A DNA stretch of 64,000 bases from Heracleum sosnowskyi (GCA_030848705.1 CM061245.1:45822711-45886710); one strand, 5' to 3'; numbered from the stretch's first letter, positions 10,667 to 23,468 are shown. Notes: a model not told the origin generated them from the sequence alone. Numbers and translations: made by a program.

Positions 10667-11104
10667 TATATTCAACCATAGCATTCCTTATTAAATAATG
10701 ACTATTAGGTCAAAGGAATCATTAAGATGAATATTTGATGAATTTATCCGTTTGAATAAAATTGCTAGGGATTTCGGGATAAAATACGTTTTGGGATTTT
10801 GGCTAGGCTTTTTGGTAAGGCATTTAAAATATAAATATTTGAAAAATATATCAAATATATTTTTGGATAAAACATTTGAAATGAACACTCTCTTGATTTT
10901 ATAAAACATTTTGGTTCAAGAAGACGTGTTCGGGAATATATTGATATATGTTCCTTAAGTCGTTAGCCGGAATGATGTGACAATATTCGTTAGGAAAGAA
11001 TATATCATTGATGTGATATATCTCGTCCAAGTTAATATGTCTAGGTTTGAGAAAACATTTTGTCGTTTCTGACTCGGACTCCTAGATTGTCACTTCGAAT
11101 ATTC

Positions 11105-11818
11105 CTAAGACTGTTCAACCACTTGTACTTTTAGAATCTCTTTTTCAGCATGGGTTTGTTGGAGTTGTTTCTGTAGACCAGCTATCTGAGCTAAAAACAA
11201 AGCAGTGTTTGTGTCAGTGTGTGCACTCACCTCAATTTCTCTCAGTGGTGTTTCACTCAACTCAAGTGCTTGTGTTTCACTCTGTGTTTGATTTTCACTC
11301 CTCACTATCAGCTGTCTATCTTGTTCTCCAGATGATGTACCTGCATGTAAAATCACCCTAGCCCCTTCTAAAGAGGTCAGTGGTGGTGCAATGGGAGTTC
11401 GCAAATCCCAGTCCCTAGTGAAGTCTAACCAATCACTTTGATTTGGAAACTGAATTGCTTCAGTGTTAGACTCACCAGGTTGCCTTCCACTTTCTCCAGT
11501 AAAAACTGCGAGTGGAAAATCCCTTAAGGGAGCCAGGGATGTTCCCTCTGGGAGGGGAGAAAATGATTCTATTATAGATGACAAAGAATCAGATTTTCCC
11601 TCTGATGCCTGTGAAGGCACTTCTACCGTAACAATGGTAGAGACTGTATCATATCCTATGTGCTCTCCTTGCATGGTGTCCTGAGTGTCATCTAATTGAA
11701 TGTCTTCTCCCATTGGGAGCAATGGGAGTGTGCTTGACTCAGTACAGATTGCCATGACCCTATGGCTTTGTTCAATATATTTACCCTGTTGAGAGGGTGT
11801 CCTAGATACTATTCAGTG
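11105..11818 (-). pseudogene. C-terminal part of ORF3 of element C (probable)
   Basis: Reading frame of about 216 codons from an ATG at 11755, with the frame open further upstream almost to the H junction. Composition is acidic and rich in S, T and Q, ending in a probable coiled coil (LFLAQIAGLQKQLQQTHAEK). It lacks the conserved C-terminal domain seen in ORF3 of A, G and F, so the left boundary near 11105 is probably a break. Assignment to ORF3 of element C rests on strand, position directly across the H insertion, and composition; I see no strong motif match. An independent small gene is less likely. Confidence 0.5.
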
Positions 11819-14800
11819 GCGACCCCATCAACTATCTACTTCATTTTATTACATATTAAAAGTCTAAAAAGTTATTACAACCGTGTCTTAAAAAGTTCTA
11901 CATTCCCTTATACAAAACACCTTCTACAGGTCTCCATCACCTGCCTGAGCTAGCATCCCAAAAATAACCCTATAGGAAGATTTCCTAGCTGTCTGAAAAG
12001 TGCGTACCATCTTCTCGTTTAACTGTGGGTTAGAACAGGGAAAAGAATGAGCCAAATGCTCAGCAAGTAATAATATAACCAAATAGTTAACCACTGTGAA
12101 ACAATTTCCAATATCAATATGTATGTCATGGGTATAGCAGAATCCATATCAAGGGATTATCAGAACAATGAAATGAATATACAATTTCAAACGGTAAACC
12201 AATTTCCTTATATAGATATATGATTTCAAGAAAAGCAATAAGTAATTTGGAGATTTTTCACAACGCACCGGACAATACGGGTGATCAGCCACGTAAAGTC
12301 CCCATACCGGACACACAGTCCCTCTGGTCCTTGTATTGGGTCCCAATAGGCACACATTGGCCTTTAGACTAGTCCATCCCTAGTCCATTTATTATAATTA
12401 AAAAGTGCTGGGCCGGCGTCACTCGGCCTCTTACGCCTCCAATCTTAGGAATCCGTGGAAACCATAAATCAGAATTTAAATGAATCCAAACTTAGAAACT
12501 TCCTTTCTTTTAAAATCTTTCTTATGAAAGAAATTCTTTGTAAATCATTGGATGTGTGTTTGTATAGTACCCAAGTGAAGGTTCATGTATTCTCAATTTC
12601 AAGTAAGTATGTGATTCATAGGTACAAGTTCAAATCTGATGCAATAGCATCTCAGGTTAAAATGTAAGTATAATCAAAGGATAAGGATAAGGTCTGAAGA
12701 AGAGTTTAAGCAAGATATGGTTCACAAGACATTGTGTTGTGTCTATAATGTTTGTATATAAAAGAGTCCTTTGGGAATTGGATAAGTTCAATCTAATCAA
12801 TCTGGATTTCTATCAATGGGAAATCAAGAAGTAAATGTCATAGGTATGTTTTGGATATGTACTAAAATGTGAGTTATGGTATATTCACCTTTGGGTGTAA
12901 AGGTTCAAAGAAAGAACTAAACATAGTATGGCGTATGAACCAACAAGGTATATGAACGGAAATAAGAGTTACCAAATGAACATGATATGTTTTCAGGATT
13001 AAAAGGGTATATAAACAAGATAGCAATTTATATATAATGAAAGAATGGAAGCGAAAGCAAGTCAGAATTACTTGCCTTAATAGCAAAAAGGGTTATGAGA
13101 AATCACTGGTTCTCCACCTTGGTCTTTCCTTTATTTCTAGACTCTACTTCTTTGGATTCTTAAGTAGCTTTTAGAACAACCGTACTCACTGAATTTCTGC
13201 CTTCGCCTTTCCTTTATCTCTATGTTCCACGTCTCGTGACTCTACAAAAGAGTATATACTATCTTAGAATGATCCTCTCAAAATTCTAATCCTTATTCTA
13301 AACTACCCAACGTTCTCTAAACGCGTAAACACATAATATTTATATCACTTATAACTCTTAACCATATATTAAGCACAAAACTCACATAAGCGCACATTGC
13401 CATTCAAGTTCACATAACATACTCCTTTAATACATATATATATTATCTAACTTTCAGATCATACCACACTTGGTATTCCTTTAAATCAACTTGATCAATG
13501 CTAACCATATCCTTAACACCTTTACAAACAATGTTTTCATCTCAAAAGCTGAAAAATCTGCTGCGCAAGCCTTACCAAAACATTTATCATAAATCCAAAA
13601 ATAATCAAACAAATACCATATTTGACAGGCTACTTCCTGGTTATTAATCCAACTTAGCATAAAACTTTCAAATTCACAACAGTTCATTTAGACTAAAAAC
13701 GAACAGGTTTAAAGTGTATACTGAATCACAGAAAATCCTGCTGCGCAACCTTTAGTAAAACATGCATAACTCTTTATTCGTTAAATTAAATGACACAAGG
13801 TTTTCGCGTGGACAAACTAGACTCCGAGTAGAACATTTACATTCTATACCCTCTGTCCAAAACAGGGAACAAGCAGTCACGAATTACCAGAGCAGAACAG
13901 GGCAGTTTCTTGACAACCCATCATGATTCTCATCATCTTTTTAATTAAAGTCCAAACACTAAGACCCCTAACACTTATCATTATTATAAAAACTGATTTC
14001 TCTGCTAAGACCAAACTAATAACCACTGAAATATTAACATGCAATTCATAAGAACTCAAAATCATTCACAATCTTCCATTTACACATCAATTCCGGTCAA
14101 AGAATTCACATGCAAACTGAAATTGTTCACATAACATAAAAAAAACTAACATGCAAAGTTAAAGACATGGATTAAAATCAAGATAGAGCTATTTAACTTC
14201 AAACCCAGGCCACCGGCTCACTTCCGATCACCGCCGGTGGCGGTGGTTCACGGTGATGGCCGGAATGGGTCCACACAACCGCACACCACCCCCAATCACA
14301 ATATCCGTCCTTATTCCTCCACCAATTCACTCAAACACTACCTCTTCACCATTGCATGTCACCCTCCACCTTACACACACCTCGATACATACATATACAC
14401 ACACTCACACACACATACATGTATACATGGTCATATATATATATCAATCAATTATGTTGAGAGAAAAGAGAAGAGATGAAGGTTTTTTTCTGAAAAGAAT
14501 TATGGCCGAGAGAGAACAGCAAGAGAGAGAGATAGCAGAGGTGTCGACCAAAATAAGAAAAAGGGAGAATGCTGGGCTTGGGGATTTTATAAGCCCCAAG
14601 GGCAAAATAGTAAGTTCACAATTCTAAATTCTGATTTTTAATAGAAGGAAACCAATATAATGCCTTTCTAAAATCCGAAATAAAATGAAAATAATATCTA
14701 AAAATCAAAATTTTATTTTTTAAAAATGATAATACAAATTGACAAGCTCACACATATTTTTAAAATAGTTTTATGATCAAAATTGAATTAAATATGAATT

Positions 14801-15180
14801 TTCAAAGTTTAGATCACATAAATGACATTTAACTCATAAAATCGTTTTTAAATCCTTAAAGCCAAAAATAAATTCCTCCATTAATTTTAGAAAATAATAG
14901 AATATAAAATAAAGGTTGTGAAAAAGATTTCACAATAAAAAGAATCTCCGATGATTTTATAAAATTCCCGGAAGGTCAAAAAGAACTAATTTTTAATAAG
15001 AAATTCATATAAAATGCAATTAAAAGCATACACATATATTTTAATCCATACCATTCACCAAGTAAACATCTAATCATCACATTTTCAAATATCCACCTTT
15101 CACACAATATTCACATATCATAGATCTCAAATATTATTAAATATTAATACTGTACAAGCGTTTTTCTGAGTCGTTATAAC
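11819..15180 (-). repeat. 3' LTR of element H, outer end truncated
   Basis: Matches 23576-26980 at a constant offset of 11,800 bases from 11826 onward. I noticed only four base differences over about 3.35 kb (near 12308, 14533, 14584 and 14809). About 91 bases of the terminal LTR are absent, and a 43-base deletion between CATC repeats separates 11819-11825 from the rest. It contains a CA-rich microsatellite near 14390-14430. Short ORFs in it are repeated in the other LTR and look accidental. Confidence 0.88.
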
Positions 15181-15200
15181 CTTCCCCCCTTAAAAAGATT
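15181..15200 (-). promoter_or_regulatory. Polypurine tract of element H
   Basis: On the minus strand TTTTTAAGGGGGGAAGG directly precedes the 3' LTR. This is the expected plus-strand primer site and fixes the element's orientation. Confidence 0.8.
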
Positions 15201-15219
15201 CTGTCCCCAGAATCTAACC

Positions 15220-15882
15220 TTATGAAAATAGATGTGGATACTTTTCAAGCATCTCGCTCTCGAGTTCCCAAGTCGATTCTTCAACTTTGGGATTCCTCCA
15301 CAAAACCTTAACTAACATAACAGTCTTATTCCTTAGTTTCCTATCCATATGATCCTGAATTTCTACAGGTTGTTCTACATATGACAAATCGGGTTGAATC
15401 TCAATAGGCTCATATTCGATCACGTGATTTGTATCAGGATTAAATCTCTTCAGCATCGAAACATGAAAAACGTTATGCATGTGCTCCATGTGGGATGGTA
15501 ACGCTAACTCATATGCAACTTTTCCAATACGTCTCAATATCTCAAACGATCCTACATATCTCGGGCTAAGTTTCCCTTTCTTGCCAAATCTCGTAACTCC
15601 TTTCCATGGTGACACTTTTAGCAACACTTGATTTCCTTCTTCAAAGATTAGATCCTTTATGTCTTGGTCAGCGTACTTCCGTTGTCTGTCTTGTGCCGTA
15701 ACTAGTCTTTTCCGAATGATTTCAATCTTTTCCTTCGTTTGTTGTACTAGCTCGGGTCCCAAAACTTTTCGTTTTCCCACTTCTTCCCAATATGCAGGCG
15801 ACCTACATTTCCTTCCATACAATGCTTCATACAGGGGCATTCCAATACTTGCGTGATAGCTGTTGCGGCAAAAGAATTCCAC
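15220..15882 (-). pseudogene. pol: Integrase C-terminal half with chromodomain-like tail, element H
   Basis: Open for 220 codons from an internal ATG; it is the tail of a gypsy pol, not a complete gene. Seen: the integrase region NSYHASIGMPLYEALYGRKCRSP (residues 7-29), the basic C-terminal domain with GDxV-like and SPRYVGSFEIL blocks, LPSHMEHMHNVFHVSMLKRF, and a tail around 185-220 (VKVLWRNPKVEESTWE) that is the chromodomain-type module of Tekay chromoviruses, thought to guide insertion into chromatin. Upstream parts of integrase (to the right) are broken by stops. The stop codon lies close to the PPT, as expected for pol. Confidence 0.9.
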
Positions 15883-17729
15883 TAATGGTAAATGATCACC
15901 TCAATTGCTTTCAAAATCCATCGCACAAATTCTAAGTATATCTTCGATTGTCTGGATAGTCTATTCACTATGACTATATGCTTAAGGACGATAAACGGTA
16001 CACATATTTAACTTGGTTTCTGAGCATGTCAAAAACTTTCTTCCAAATCTTGAATTAAATTGAGGGTCTTGGTAAGATTCGATTGATACTTGGACCTCAT
16101 GCTTTACTACTATCTCTTACAGATAAAACGAATTTATCCAATGAATGTTTCTCGTTGATAGAAAAAGGAAATGTACCGACTTGGCATCATGAGATGTTCC
16201 TATTTCAACTTGGGAATTTCTACTGGTTGTAATTATCCGCTAGGTCTTTGATGTTCAGTTTTAACTCTCTGACAGGTAAAACACTTACTTACTCATGTTA
16301 TCGCTCATCACTTCCGCTTAACATTTTTCTACTTTTCTCTAGCAGCTCAAGTTGAAAAGTCATTGTATATATGTTTATCATCTCCGTAGCTTGATCTGAA
16401 ATACGAACCTCTATTCCTACTTTCTCAAATTCCTTGATCAGTCCTAACCATTTTCTCTACCTTATGTATGCAGCTCCTTTTCGGTGAAAATATATTTCAA
16501 ATGCTTATGATCCGAATAGATTTCATACTTTTCTTCGTACAAGTAGGCCTCCAAATCAATGCGAAGACTATTGTGGCTAGTTCTCAGTCATGTGTCGGGT
16601 GTTTCCACTCGTGGTTCTTCAGCTGTCTAGAAACATATACAGTCATCTTAACATGTTAAATCAGTCTTGATTCTTAACACAAGGCTGTCATCTCAATTTT
16701 TAGTTATTGATATTGTCCTAAGGTATATGAGTCATCATTTCCAGTAACAATGAATCTATTTTACCATTATGGCTCGACTAAAGAGTTCCGTTCCTCTAAC
16801 AATTTAAATACTTCCTTTTCCATTTATCTTTTTCTTTAACTCTTGGATGCTTTCCAGTAAGATTGGTTAATGGTGTGGCTATCTTGATACAATCCTTGAC
16901 AAACCTTCGATAAACTCCATCCAATCTCATAAAACTTCTAACTTCTGTAGGTGCATTAGGCCTTACTCAATTCATTACCGTTTCAACCTTAGCTGGATCG
17001 ACTTTGATTCATTCTCTACTAATTACCTGTCCTAGTAATTGTAATTCTTTCAACCAAAACTCGCACTTAGAAAACCTTGCGCACAATATCTCTTTTCTTA
17101 AAATTCTAGGGTTATTCTCAAATGATCTGTATGTTCTTCTTCCATCTTTGAATACCTTAAGATGTCATTTATGAAAACATTCTCAAACTTATCCAAATAT
17201 TTCTTAAAATTTCTATTCATCATGTTCATAAAAGTGGCAGTTGAATTCATCAAACCGAACTCCATCACTACGAACTCATAGTGTCCATATACATCAGGTT
17301 CAGACCGTCGTCTAAGGAATATCTTCGGGTTTCATAAATAAATTTTGAAAAGCACACTGTGTTCTTTAACTGGTCTGATCATCAATCCTTGACAATGAGT
17401 ATTTTTTTTAATGGTCAACTTGGCGCACCCCATGGGAATACACTAGACCTTATAACTCCCTTTTTCCTAAGATCTTGCAATTGAATTGCTAACTCTTTCA
17501 TTTCTACTTATGCCATTCTATATGGAGCCGTCGAAACTGGTTTTGTCCCGGGTGCTAAGTCTTCAACAAATCTACTTCCCTGGCGGGAGGTAAACCTAAA
17601 AGATTGTCAGGTAATACAATTTGAAATTCGTTAGCTACTAGAATCTTCTCTATCCAAGGTGTTTCTTTCCTAACCTTTACCTCGTATGACGATAAGCTTT
17701 ACAACCTTGACACAATAATCTTTTACCTT
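15883..17729 (-). pseudogene. Degenerate RT, RNase H and integrase core of element H
   Basis: No frame stays open, but fragments read as gypsy pol on the minus strand. The clearest is reverse transcriptase near 17190-17290 (YGHYEFVVMEFGL, then FMNMMNRNFKKYLDKF). Many stops and shifts occur. It is the same pol as 15220-15882 and continues to the right beyond the small inserted element. Confidence 0.75.
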
Positions 17730-19013
17730 TGTAATATCCCGTAATTTTTAGATTAATAATAATAAAATAATAATAGAAAAAAAGGATTAAATTTTGAAAA
17801 AGAATAGGATTTAAAATTAAATTAGACTAATGGGCCTAAAGTTTGGATCGGATTTGAACACGGGTAATTATTGGGTTTAAAGTTAGGGTTTTGTGCCACT
17901 ATATAAACACCATTGTTCTTCTTCTTCGTCTTTGTTTGTAAAATTCGTAGTACTTTTTCTCACACAAATCAGCTGTCTTGAAAAATTCTTAGTAAATTCA
18001 TCGTAAGTCGGAATTTGATGATTCTGGACTTTTCGGAAAGCTCTTTCAATTGTCTACAACTTTTGTTTCACAGTGTTTTTCCAGATTATGCTCTGAACAG
18101 TTCTTAAAATCACAAAACACAAACAGATCTTGTTTTTCAGTTTCTGTTCAAATTCAGCGGACGTTTTATTCAATTCCCGATTCATTATAAGTCCGATTTT
18201 GACGAGTCATGTCTTTTCAGAAAGGTCTTTTCGTTCTCTACGACTTTAGTCCTTTGAGTTTTTAATGAAAACATCGTTTAGAGGTCCAAAAAGGTTAAAT
18301 ACAGTTCTGGTCAGAATTGAGTACATGATTTAGGATGCGTTGAGGTAAGTTTCCGATTGTTCTTTCTAGTGTTTTTCGAAACTATGTGTTGTGTGTGTGT
18401 ATTTTGATTATGTAAACATGGGCTTAGTGATGATATATTTTGATGTGATGTGTATTATGTATATGTGATATGTGTAGACGATAATCTTGTGATTCTGATT
18501 TGTGCCATGGTTTGTGAAAATATCGAATAAGAATAAGGACCGTTATCACCGGGTTGTAGTGATAGTTTTCTGAAAATTTAGGACCGTTATCACCGGGTTG
18601 TAGTGGTCGTGGCATGAATTGTGGGTTTTGAGTTATTGTTGTTATGTGGTATCGTATCTATCGAATAAGAATAAGAATATGTGAATCGAAAGTTATGTAT
18701 TGTGTATCGTTATTGTATCGTATTGAATATCGTATTATCTTGTATGTATACATGTTATTTGCCCAACTAGTTGGATCGATTGGTTTCTTGCTGGGCTGTA
18801 TGGCTCATTCCTTACAATTTTCAGGTTCGAGTTAAGATCAAGTGGATGTGCTTTCGAGTTCGAGGATCTTAGGTTTGGATTAGTTTGGCTTGGATTGTCA
18901 TCGTTAGCTGCGCTTTTGTAATAGTTCTCTTTGTACTAGATTTTTGATTAATAAAATGAGTTTTATTTCAGTTTTGATTTAGAATTAATAGTCCGAAAAG
19001 TTGGGCTGTTACA
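17730..19013 (+). repeat. 5' LTR of small non-autonomous element, 1,284 bp
   Basis: TATA box CTATATAAAC near 17900-17909 followed by a TTCTTC-rich leader, and AATAAAATGAG near 18950 as a likely poly(A) signal. A 26-base direct repeat with core ACCGTTATCACCGGGTTG occurs at 18536-18561 and 18580-18605. Short ORFs on both strands recur in the second LTR and look accidental. Confidence 0.93.
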
Positions 19014-19193
19014 GTTGGTATCCAGAGCAGGCTGTCTTTCGGAGTGTGTTAGGTATGGGACTAGTACACTTCCTAGGATGCGTTTCTGTGGACCATAGAT
19101 TAAGTTTGACTTGTGGGATATTAGTGGGTAGACGTGTCATGTGATAGTATTCTTGTGAATTTGGGGACCAAATTCTTTTTAAGGAGGGTAGTT
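19014..19193 (+). promoter_or_regulatory. Minimal interior: primer-binding site and polypurine tract
   Basis: The primer site TGGTATCCAGAGCAGG at 19016-19031 matches the initiator-Met tRNA complement TGGTATCAGAGC with one extra C. The polypurine tract TTTTTAAGGAGGGTAG is at about 19176-19191. Between them are only about 145 bases of leader-like DNA. Confidence 0.85.
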
Positions 19194-20477
19194 TGTAATA
19201 TCCCGTAATTTTTAGATTAATAATAATAAAATAATAATAGAAAAAAAGGATTAAATTTTGAAAAAGAATAGGATTTAAAATTAAATTAGACTAATGGGCC
19301 TAAAGTTTGGATCGGATTTGAACACGGGTAATTATTGGGTTTAAAGTTAGGGTTTTGTGCCACTATATAAACACCATTGTTCTTCTTCTTCGTCTTTGTT
19401 TGTAAAATTCGTAGTACTTTTTCTCACACAAATCAGCTGTCTTGAAAAATTCTTAGTAAATTCATCGTAAGTCGGAATTTGATGATTCTGGACTTTTCGG
19501 AAAGCTCTTTCAATTGTCTACAACTTTTGTTTCACAGTGTTTTTCCAGATTATGCTCTGAACAGTTCTTAAAATCACAAAACACAAACAGATCTTGTTTT
19601 TCAGTTTCTGTTCAAATTCAGCGGACGTTTTATTCAATTCCCGATTCATTATAAGTCCGATTTTGACGAGTCATGTCTTTTCAGAAAGGTCTTTTCGTTC
19701 TCTACGACTTTAGTCCTTTGAGTTTTTAATGAAAACATCGTTTAGAGGTCCAAAAAGGTTAAATACAGTTCTGGTCAGAATTGAGTACATGATTTAGGAT
19801 GCGTTGAGGTAAGTTTCCGATTGTTCTTTCTAGTGTTTTTCGAAACTATGTGTTGTGTGTGTGTATTTTGATTATGTAAACATGGGCTTAGTGATGATAT
19901 ATTTTGATGTGATGTGTATTATGTATATGTGATATGTGTAGACGATAATCTTGTGATTCTGATTTGTGCCATGGTTTGTGAAAATATCGAATAAGAATAA
20001 GGACCGTTATCACCGGGTTGTAGTGATAGTTTTCTGAAAATTTAGGACCGTTATCACCGGGTTGTAGTGGTCGTGGCATGAATTGTGGGTTTTGAGTTAT
20101 TGTTGTTATGTGGTATCGTATCTATCGAATAAGAATAAGAATATGTGAATCGAAAGTTATGTATTGTGTATCGTTATTGTATCGTATTGAATATCGTATT
20201 ATCTTGTATGTATACATGTTATTTGCCCAACTAGTTGGATCGATTGGTTTCTTGCTGGGCTGTATGGCTCATTCCTTACAATTTTCAGGTTCGAGTTAAG
20301 ATCAAGTGGATGTGCTTTCGAGTTCGAGGATCTTAGGTTTGGATTAGTTTGGCTTGGATTGTCATCGTTAGCTGCGCTTTTGTAATAGTTCTCTTTGTAC
20401 TAGATTTTTGATTAATAAAATGAGTTTTATTTCAGTTTTGATTTAGAATTAATAGTCCGAAAAGTTGGGCTGTTACA
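19194..20477 (+). repeat. 3' LTR of small non-autonomous element, 1,284 bp
   Basis: Same length as the 5' LTR, and no differences were seen by eye; offset 1,464 bases. Followed by the target duplication ACCTT. Confidence 0.93.
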
Positions 20478-23468
20478 ACCTTTGATAGTTAGATACCTCT
20501 TCGTCTGCTTTCGGCCTCGGATAACAACTTTTAAATTATCTAGGGCTCGAAATTTCCATTTTCTTCCTACTCTGTTAACCAATCCATTCTTAGAATTTAC
20601 ATCAGATTTCTATTATATCAATCTCACAGTGAGGACAAGCTAGATTAATCGATATATGCTCCTGAGTAGCTATTCATGTAGCCAAAACTTTACTTAACCG
20701 TTGCGTTTTACAGTCCGACTTACGAGCAAATTCTCTGAAAATAAAATACTTTGTGGCTTCAAATCCGTTAACACTTTGGCACTTATGTAGCTAATATGAA
20801 ACGTATCCGCAACCACATCCTTGTTCTTTACTGTATCACTCATGGTTATATTGAGGATTCTTGTCCTTGGTTACTTAGTGTGTAATGGTCATGTTACCCT
20901 TAACATAATGCTTACTGGGTCTAGTGCTTGTAATCTCTTAAGGAATGTCATACCTTCCTACACTTGTTGCTCTTGACTCTTGCCTTCAGATTCAGACTCT
21001 CATTGGCGTAGTGTCCTCTCTGAGTACACTTGTAACACACTACATTGATCTTATTATGAAATCTCGGTTGCTTCTTTCCATAAGTTTTATATTCTGGTAT
21101 CGGAGGTTTCAGAGGTCTTTGTTGATCCAAATCTTGTGGACGGTTCCCTTGCCCATCACTTCCAGTTTCTGGTCTTCCAAATCCAACATTCCTATTTGAC
21201 TGAAACTCATGCCTTATATTGAAATGGTTCTAAAAGTTCCCTATTTGTTGGCTTCCTTCCGGTGTCTCTGGCTTCCCTTTTTTTTAGTTTCTTCTGTTTG
21301 TGATCAATCACTTTCACTTTTGATTCTCATAGCCTTCCATACCACAACTGTATAAATAGTCAAGTCAATTACAATCACTTTACTCCTAATCCACGACCTC
21401 ATTTCCCCTGTTGAAGTCTCTTAACTCTCTTCTCATCAATATTCACGTATTCGGACACAAACCTAGCCAGATCTATAAATTTTGGTTCAAACCATGTTAC
21501 GCTCAAGTTATCATGCTTCGGTTCTAAAATTTATGTACAACATTTGGTCTCAAGACGTTCAAAACCTTGTAATGTTTTAACTACTATATCCAAAGTGAAA
21601 TATAGGATAAACAAGTGCCTATATATACTTTTCTGACAAGTAGAATAACAGTCTTTCATCAACAATAATCAACTCCTTTTTAGTATATCCAATATCACTT
21701 TACTTCATACTTCAACATGATTAGTATTCGTATATCCTTGTTACCTTCTCTTTGTCCATACCAAACTCTTAGTAATAATAAACCTTGACATCGTGTTGTA
21801 AGTCTAATGAGCAATTTACTCGACATCCAATCCCTCCTTTTAAAGCAATTTCCCATTTTTGATCAAAACAATTTCCCGTCAATATAAGTACAGCTTGACA
21901 CTCAGAATACCGTCATTCGCCTTTGCAATTTCAAATCGCTGATACCTCTAAGAGTTTCTGACAGAATGAATCAATAGATAGGAAGGTGTCAATAGATATG
22001 GATATATGACAAGTATGTTTAGTAAGAATTTCTGGTAAAAAGAATCAAACTAAGAGATCAAAATGATCATCGAACTTTATCAGGTTGCATTTGTCAATTT
22101 AAACAACAAGGTACAGAAGGTGGCCAACCTTTAGTACTTCCATGACAAACACACCACTGGTGGCGTCCCACCGGACTTCTATCACACAGATAGAAAGTAC
22201 CTGAATCCCCTATATATATAGGGTTGTTCATCTCAGTTACAACAAGGAGGATCAAAAATTTAAGAGGAACATATGAAAGGTTTAAGAGTTCCAAAGGTTT
22301 GTATGTATATAATTTTGGATCAAGTAGCCCCTGAACAATAGAGGTATTTTGTAAAGAATAAAATAATAGAATTGAAAAATTGAATCTTTTAAAAAGGTAA
22401 ATTGAACAAAATCAATGGCTAGTTATGAACCGACTTATCCTTACATCGAACGTATGGATATAATCATGCATTGTCTCATGTAGATGGTCCTTAAGGGAGT
22501 TAATTTCTAGTTTGAGGTTATAGGTATGTCCCGATAGTAAATCAAGTGTATGTAATCTTGAATAAAGAAACAATCTACACTTAGGCCACTTCTCTGGGCA
22601 AATGTCCCTATCGTGGGGGAAAATCGTTATTATATCGTAAAGAATCTATCTAAGTGTTTCTAGACGTTATCTTGGGGATTCTACTCTCGCTCAACTCTAA
22701 CCACACTCGATACGACACCTGGCGTGGTGTTTCCTATAGCTTCCGCGGTGCAGCCGAAGTTGCAGATGAAATTCTGTAAAGTACATAAGGATCTACTAGT
22801 GATGTCTTCCGAACTGGTAGTCTGATTCTCCGATTGATTCCTCCAGCTTCGATTTAGTTTCCTCGTCCGTAACCCGATCTTCAGATGGTTCCGGCGTGTA
22901 CTCACTCGATATGTCAGAATACTATATAACATGAAAGTGCGTAACTTAAGCTAATATTTCTGTAGAAAATCCGGCATGACCTATTCGTAAAATGGACTAT
23001 GCTCTGTTTAAAAATATCTCAAATACTAACTCAATCATCCACACATAATCCATAATCCATTCAATATTCCATCCATCTCCAATCCCTTTCATTTTATACG
23101 AAAAAAAATAAATCTGCCTTGACTTGCAGCTATACTATCAGAAAAGAAATTTACCCAAAGGGTAATGGAAATCTCCGCTTGGCCGGGTGCATGCACTGAT
23201 ACTGATATTGACGACTCTGGCTTGGGAAAAAGAATCTCAAATGAAGGTTAATCTCTCGAAACAGCCATTATCTGCAACGACACAATAATAAACCAAGAAG
23301 ATACTAAAACGGTAAAGGGTTATCTTAATTCTACTAATACTAATCCTAAAGGTAACCTACATCTACAAATCCTATCTTACCTATGAAGCTTAAGTCCTAC
23401 TTCTCACCTTATATTCCCTTATCATTGTTACACCTAATCCTGGCTTGTTTCAGTGACCAAAAACTGAC
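20478..23468 (-). pseudogene. Degenerate gag and protease/RT start of element H
   Basis: Between the small inserted element and the primer-binding site no long frame survives. A gag nucleocapsid remnant is readable on the minus strand at 20948-21130: CYKCTQRGHYANES has the C-X2-C-X4-H spacing, but the final Cys is replaced by Ser, so the zinc knuckle is broken. The rest (about 21200-23468) should be gag and leader by position, and I recognise no domain in it. Confidence 0.65.

Larger units (their letters stand above)
9082..11104. other. Unclassified AT-rich noncoding region with LTR-like character
   Basis: No coding similarity was recognised. On the minus strand a TATAAATA (plus-strand 10053-10060) is followed by a C-rich leader and long open text, much like the promoter and R region of a plant LTR, so this could be a solo or truncated LTR of an unknown gypsy-type element. 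An (AT)n tract lies at 10189-10222 and a fold-back structure at 10533-10666. Element A is inserted at its left end (9081/9082), and its right end abuts the ORF3 remnant of element C near 11105. I could not find LTR ends or target duplications. Confidence 0.45.
17730..20477 (+). mobile_element. Small non-autonomous LTR element (long-LTR TRIM-like), complete, 2,748 bp
   Basis: Two LTRs of 1,284 bp each (17730-19013 and 19194-20477) flank only 180 bp. The LTRs begin TGTAATATCCCG and end GGGCTGTTACA and look identical. The target duplication ACCTT is at 17725-17729 and 20478-20482. The interior has a tRNA-iMet-like primer site and a PPT but no coding capacity, so reverse transcriptase and integrase must come from a relative. 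LTR ends and PPT context resemble Tekay/Del-type gypsy elements. It lies inside the dead pol of element H. Confidence 0.95.

Noticed and set aside
14237..14627. Two overlapping short ORFs, repeated at 26037-26427
   Set aside because: They lie in both LTRs of element H, over a CA microsatellite, and have low-complexity, non-conserved translation; duplication follows from the LTRs.
18424..18835. Short ORFs on both strands, repeated at 19888-20299
   Set aside because: Located in both LTRs of the small element; the repetition is due to the LTR pair.
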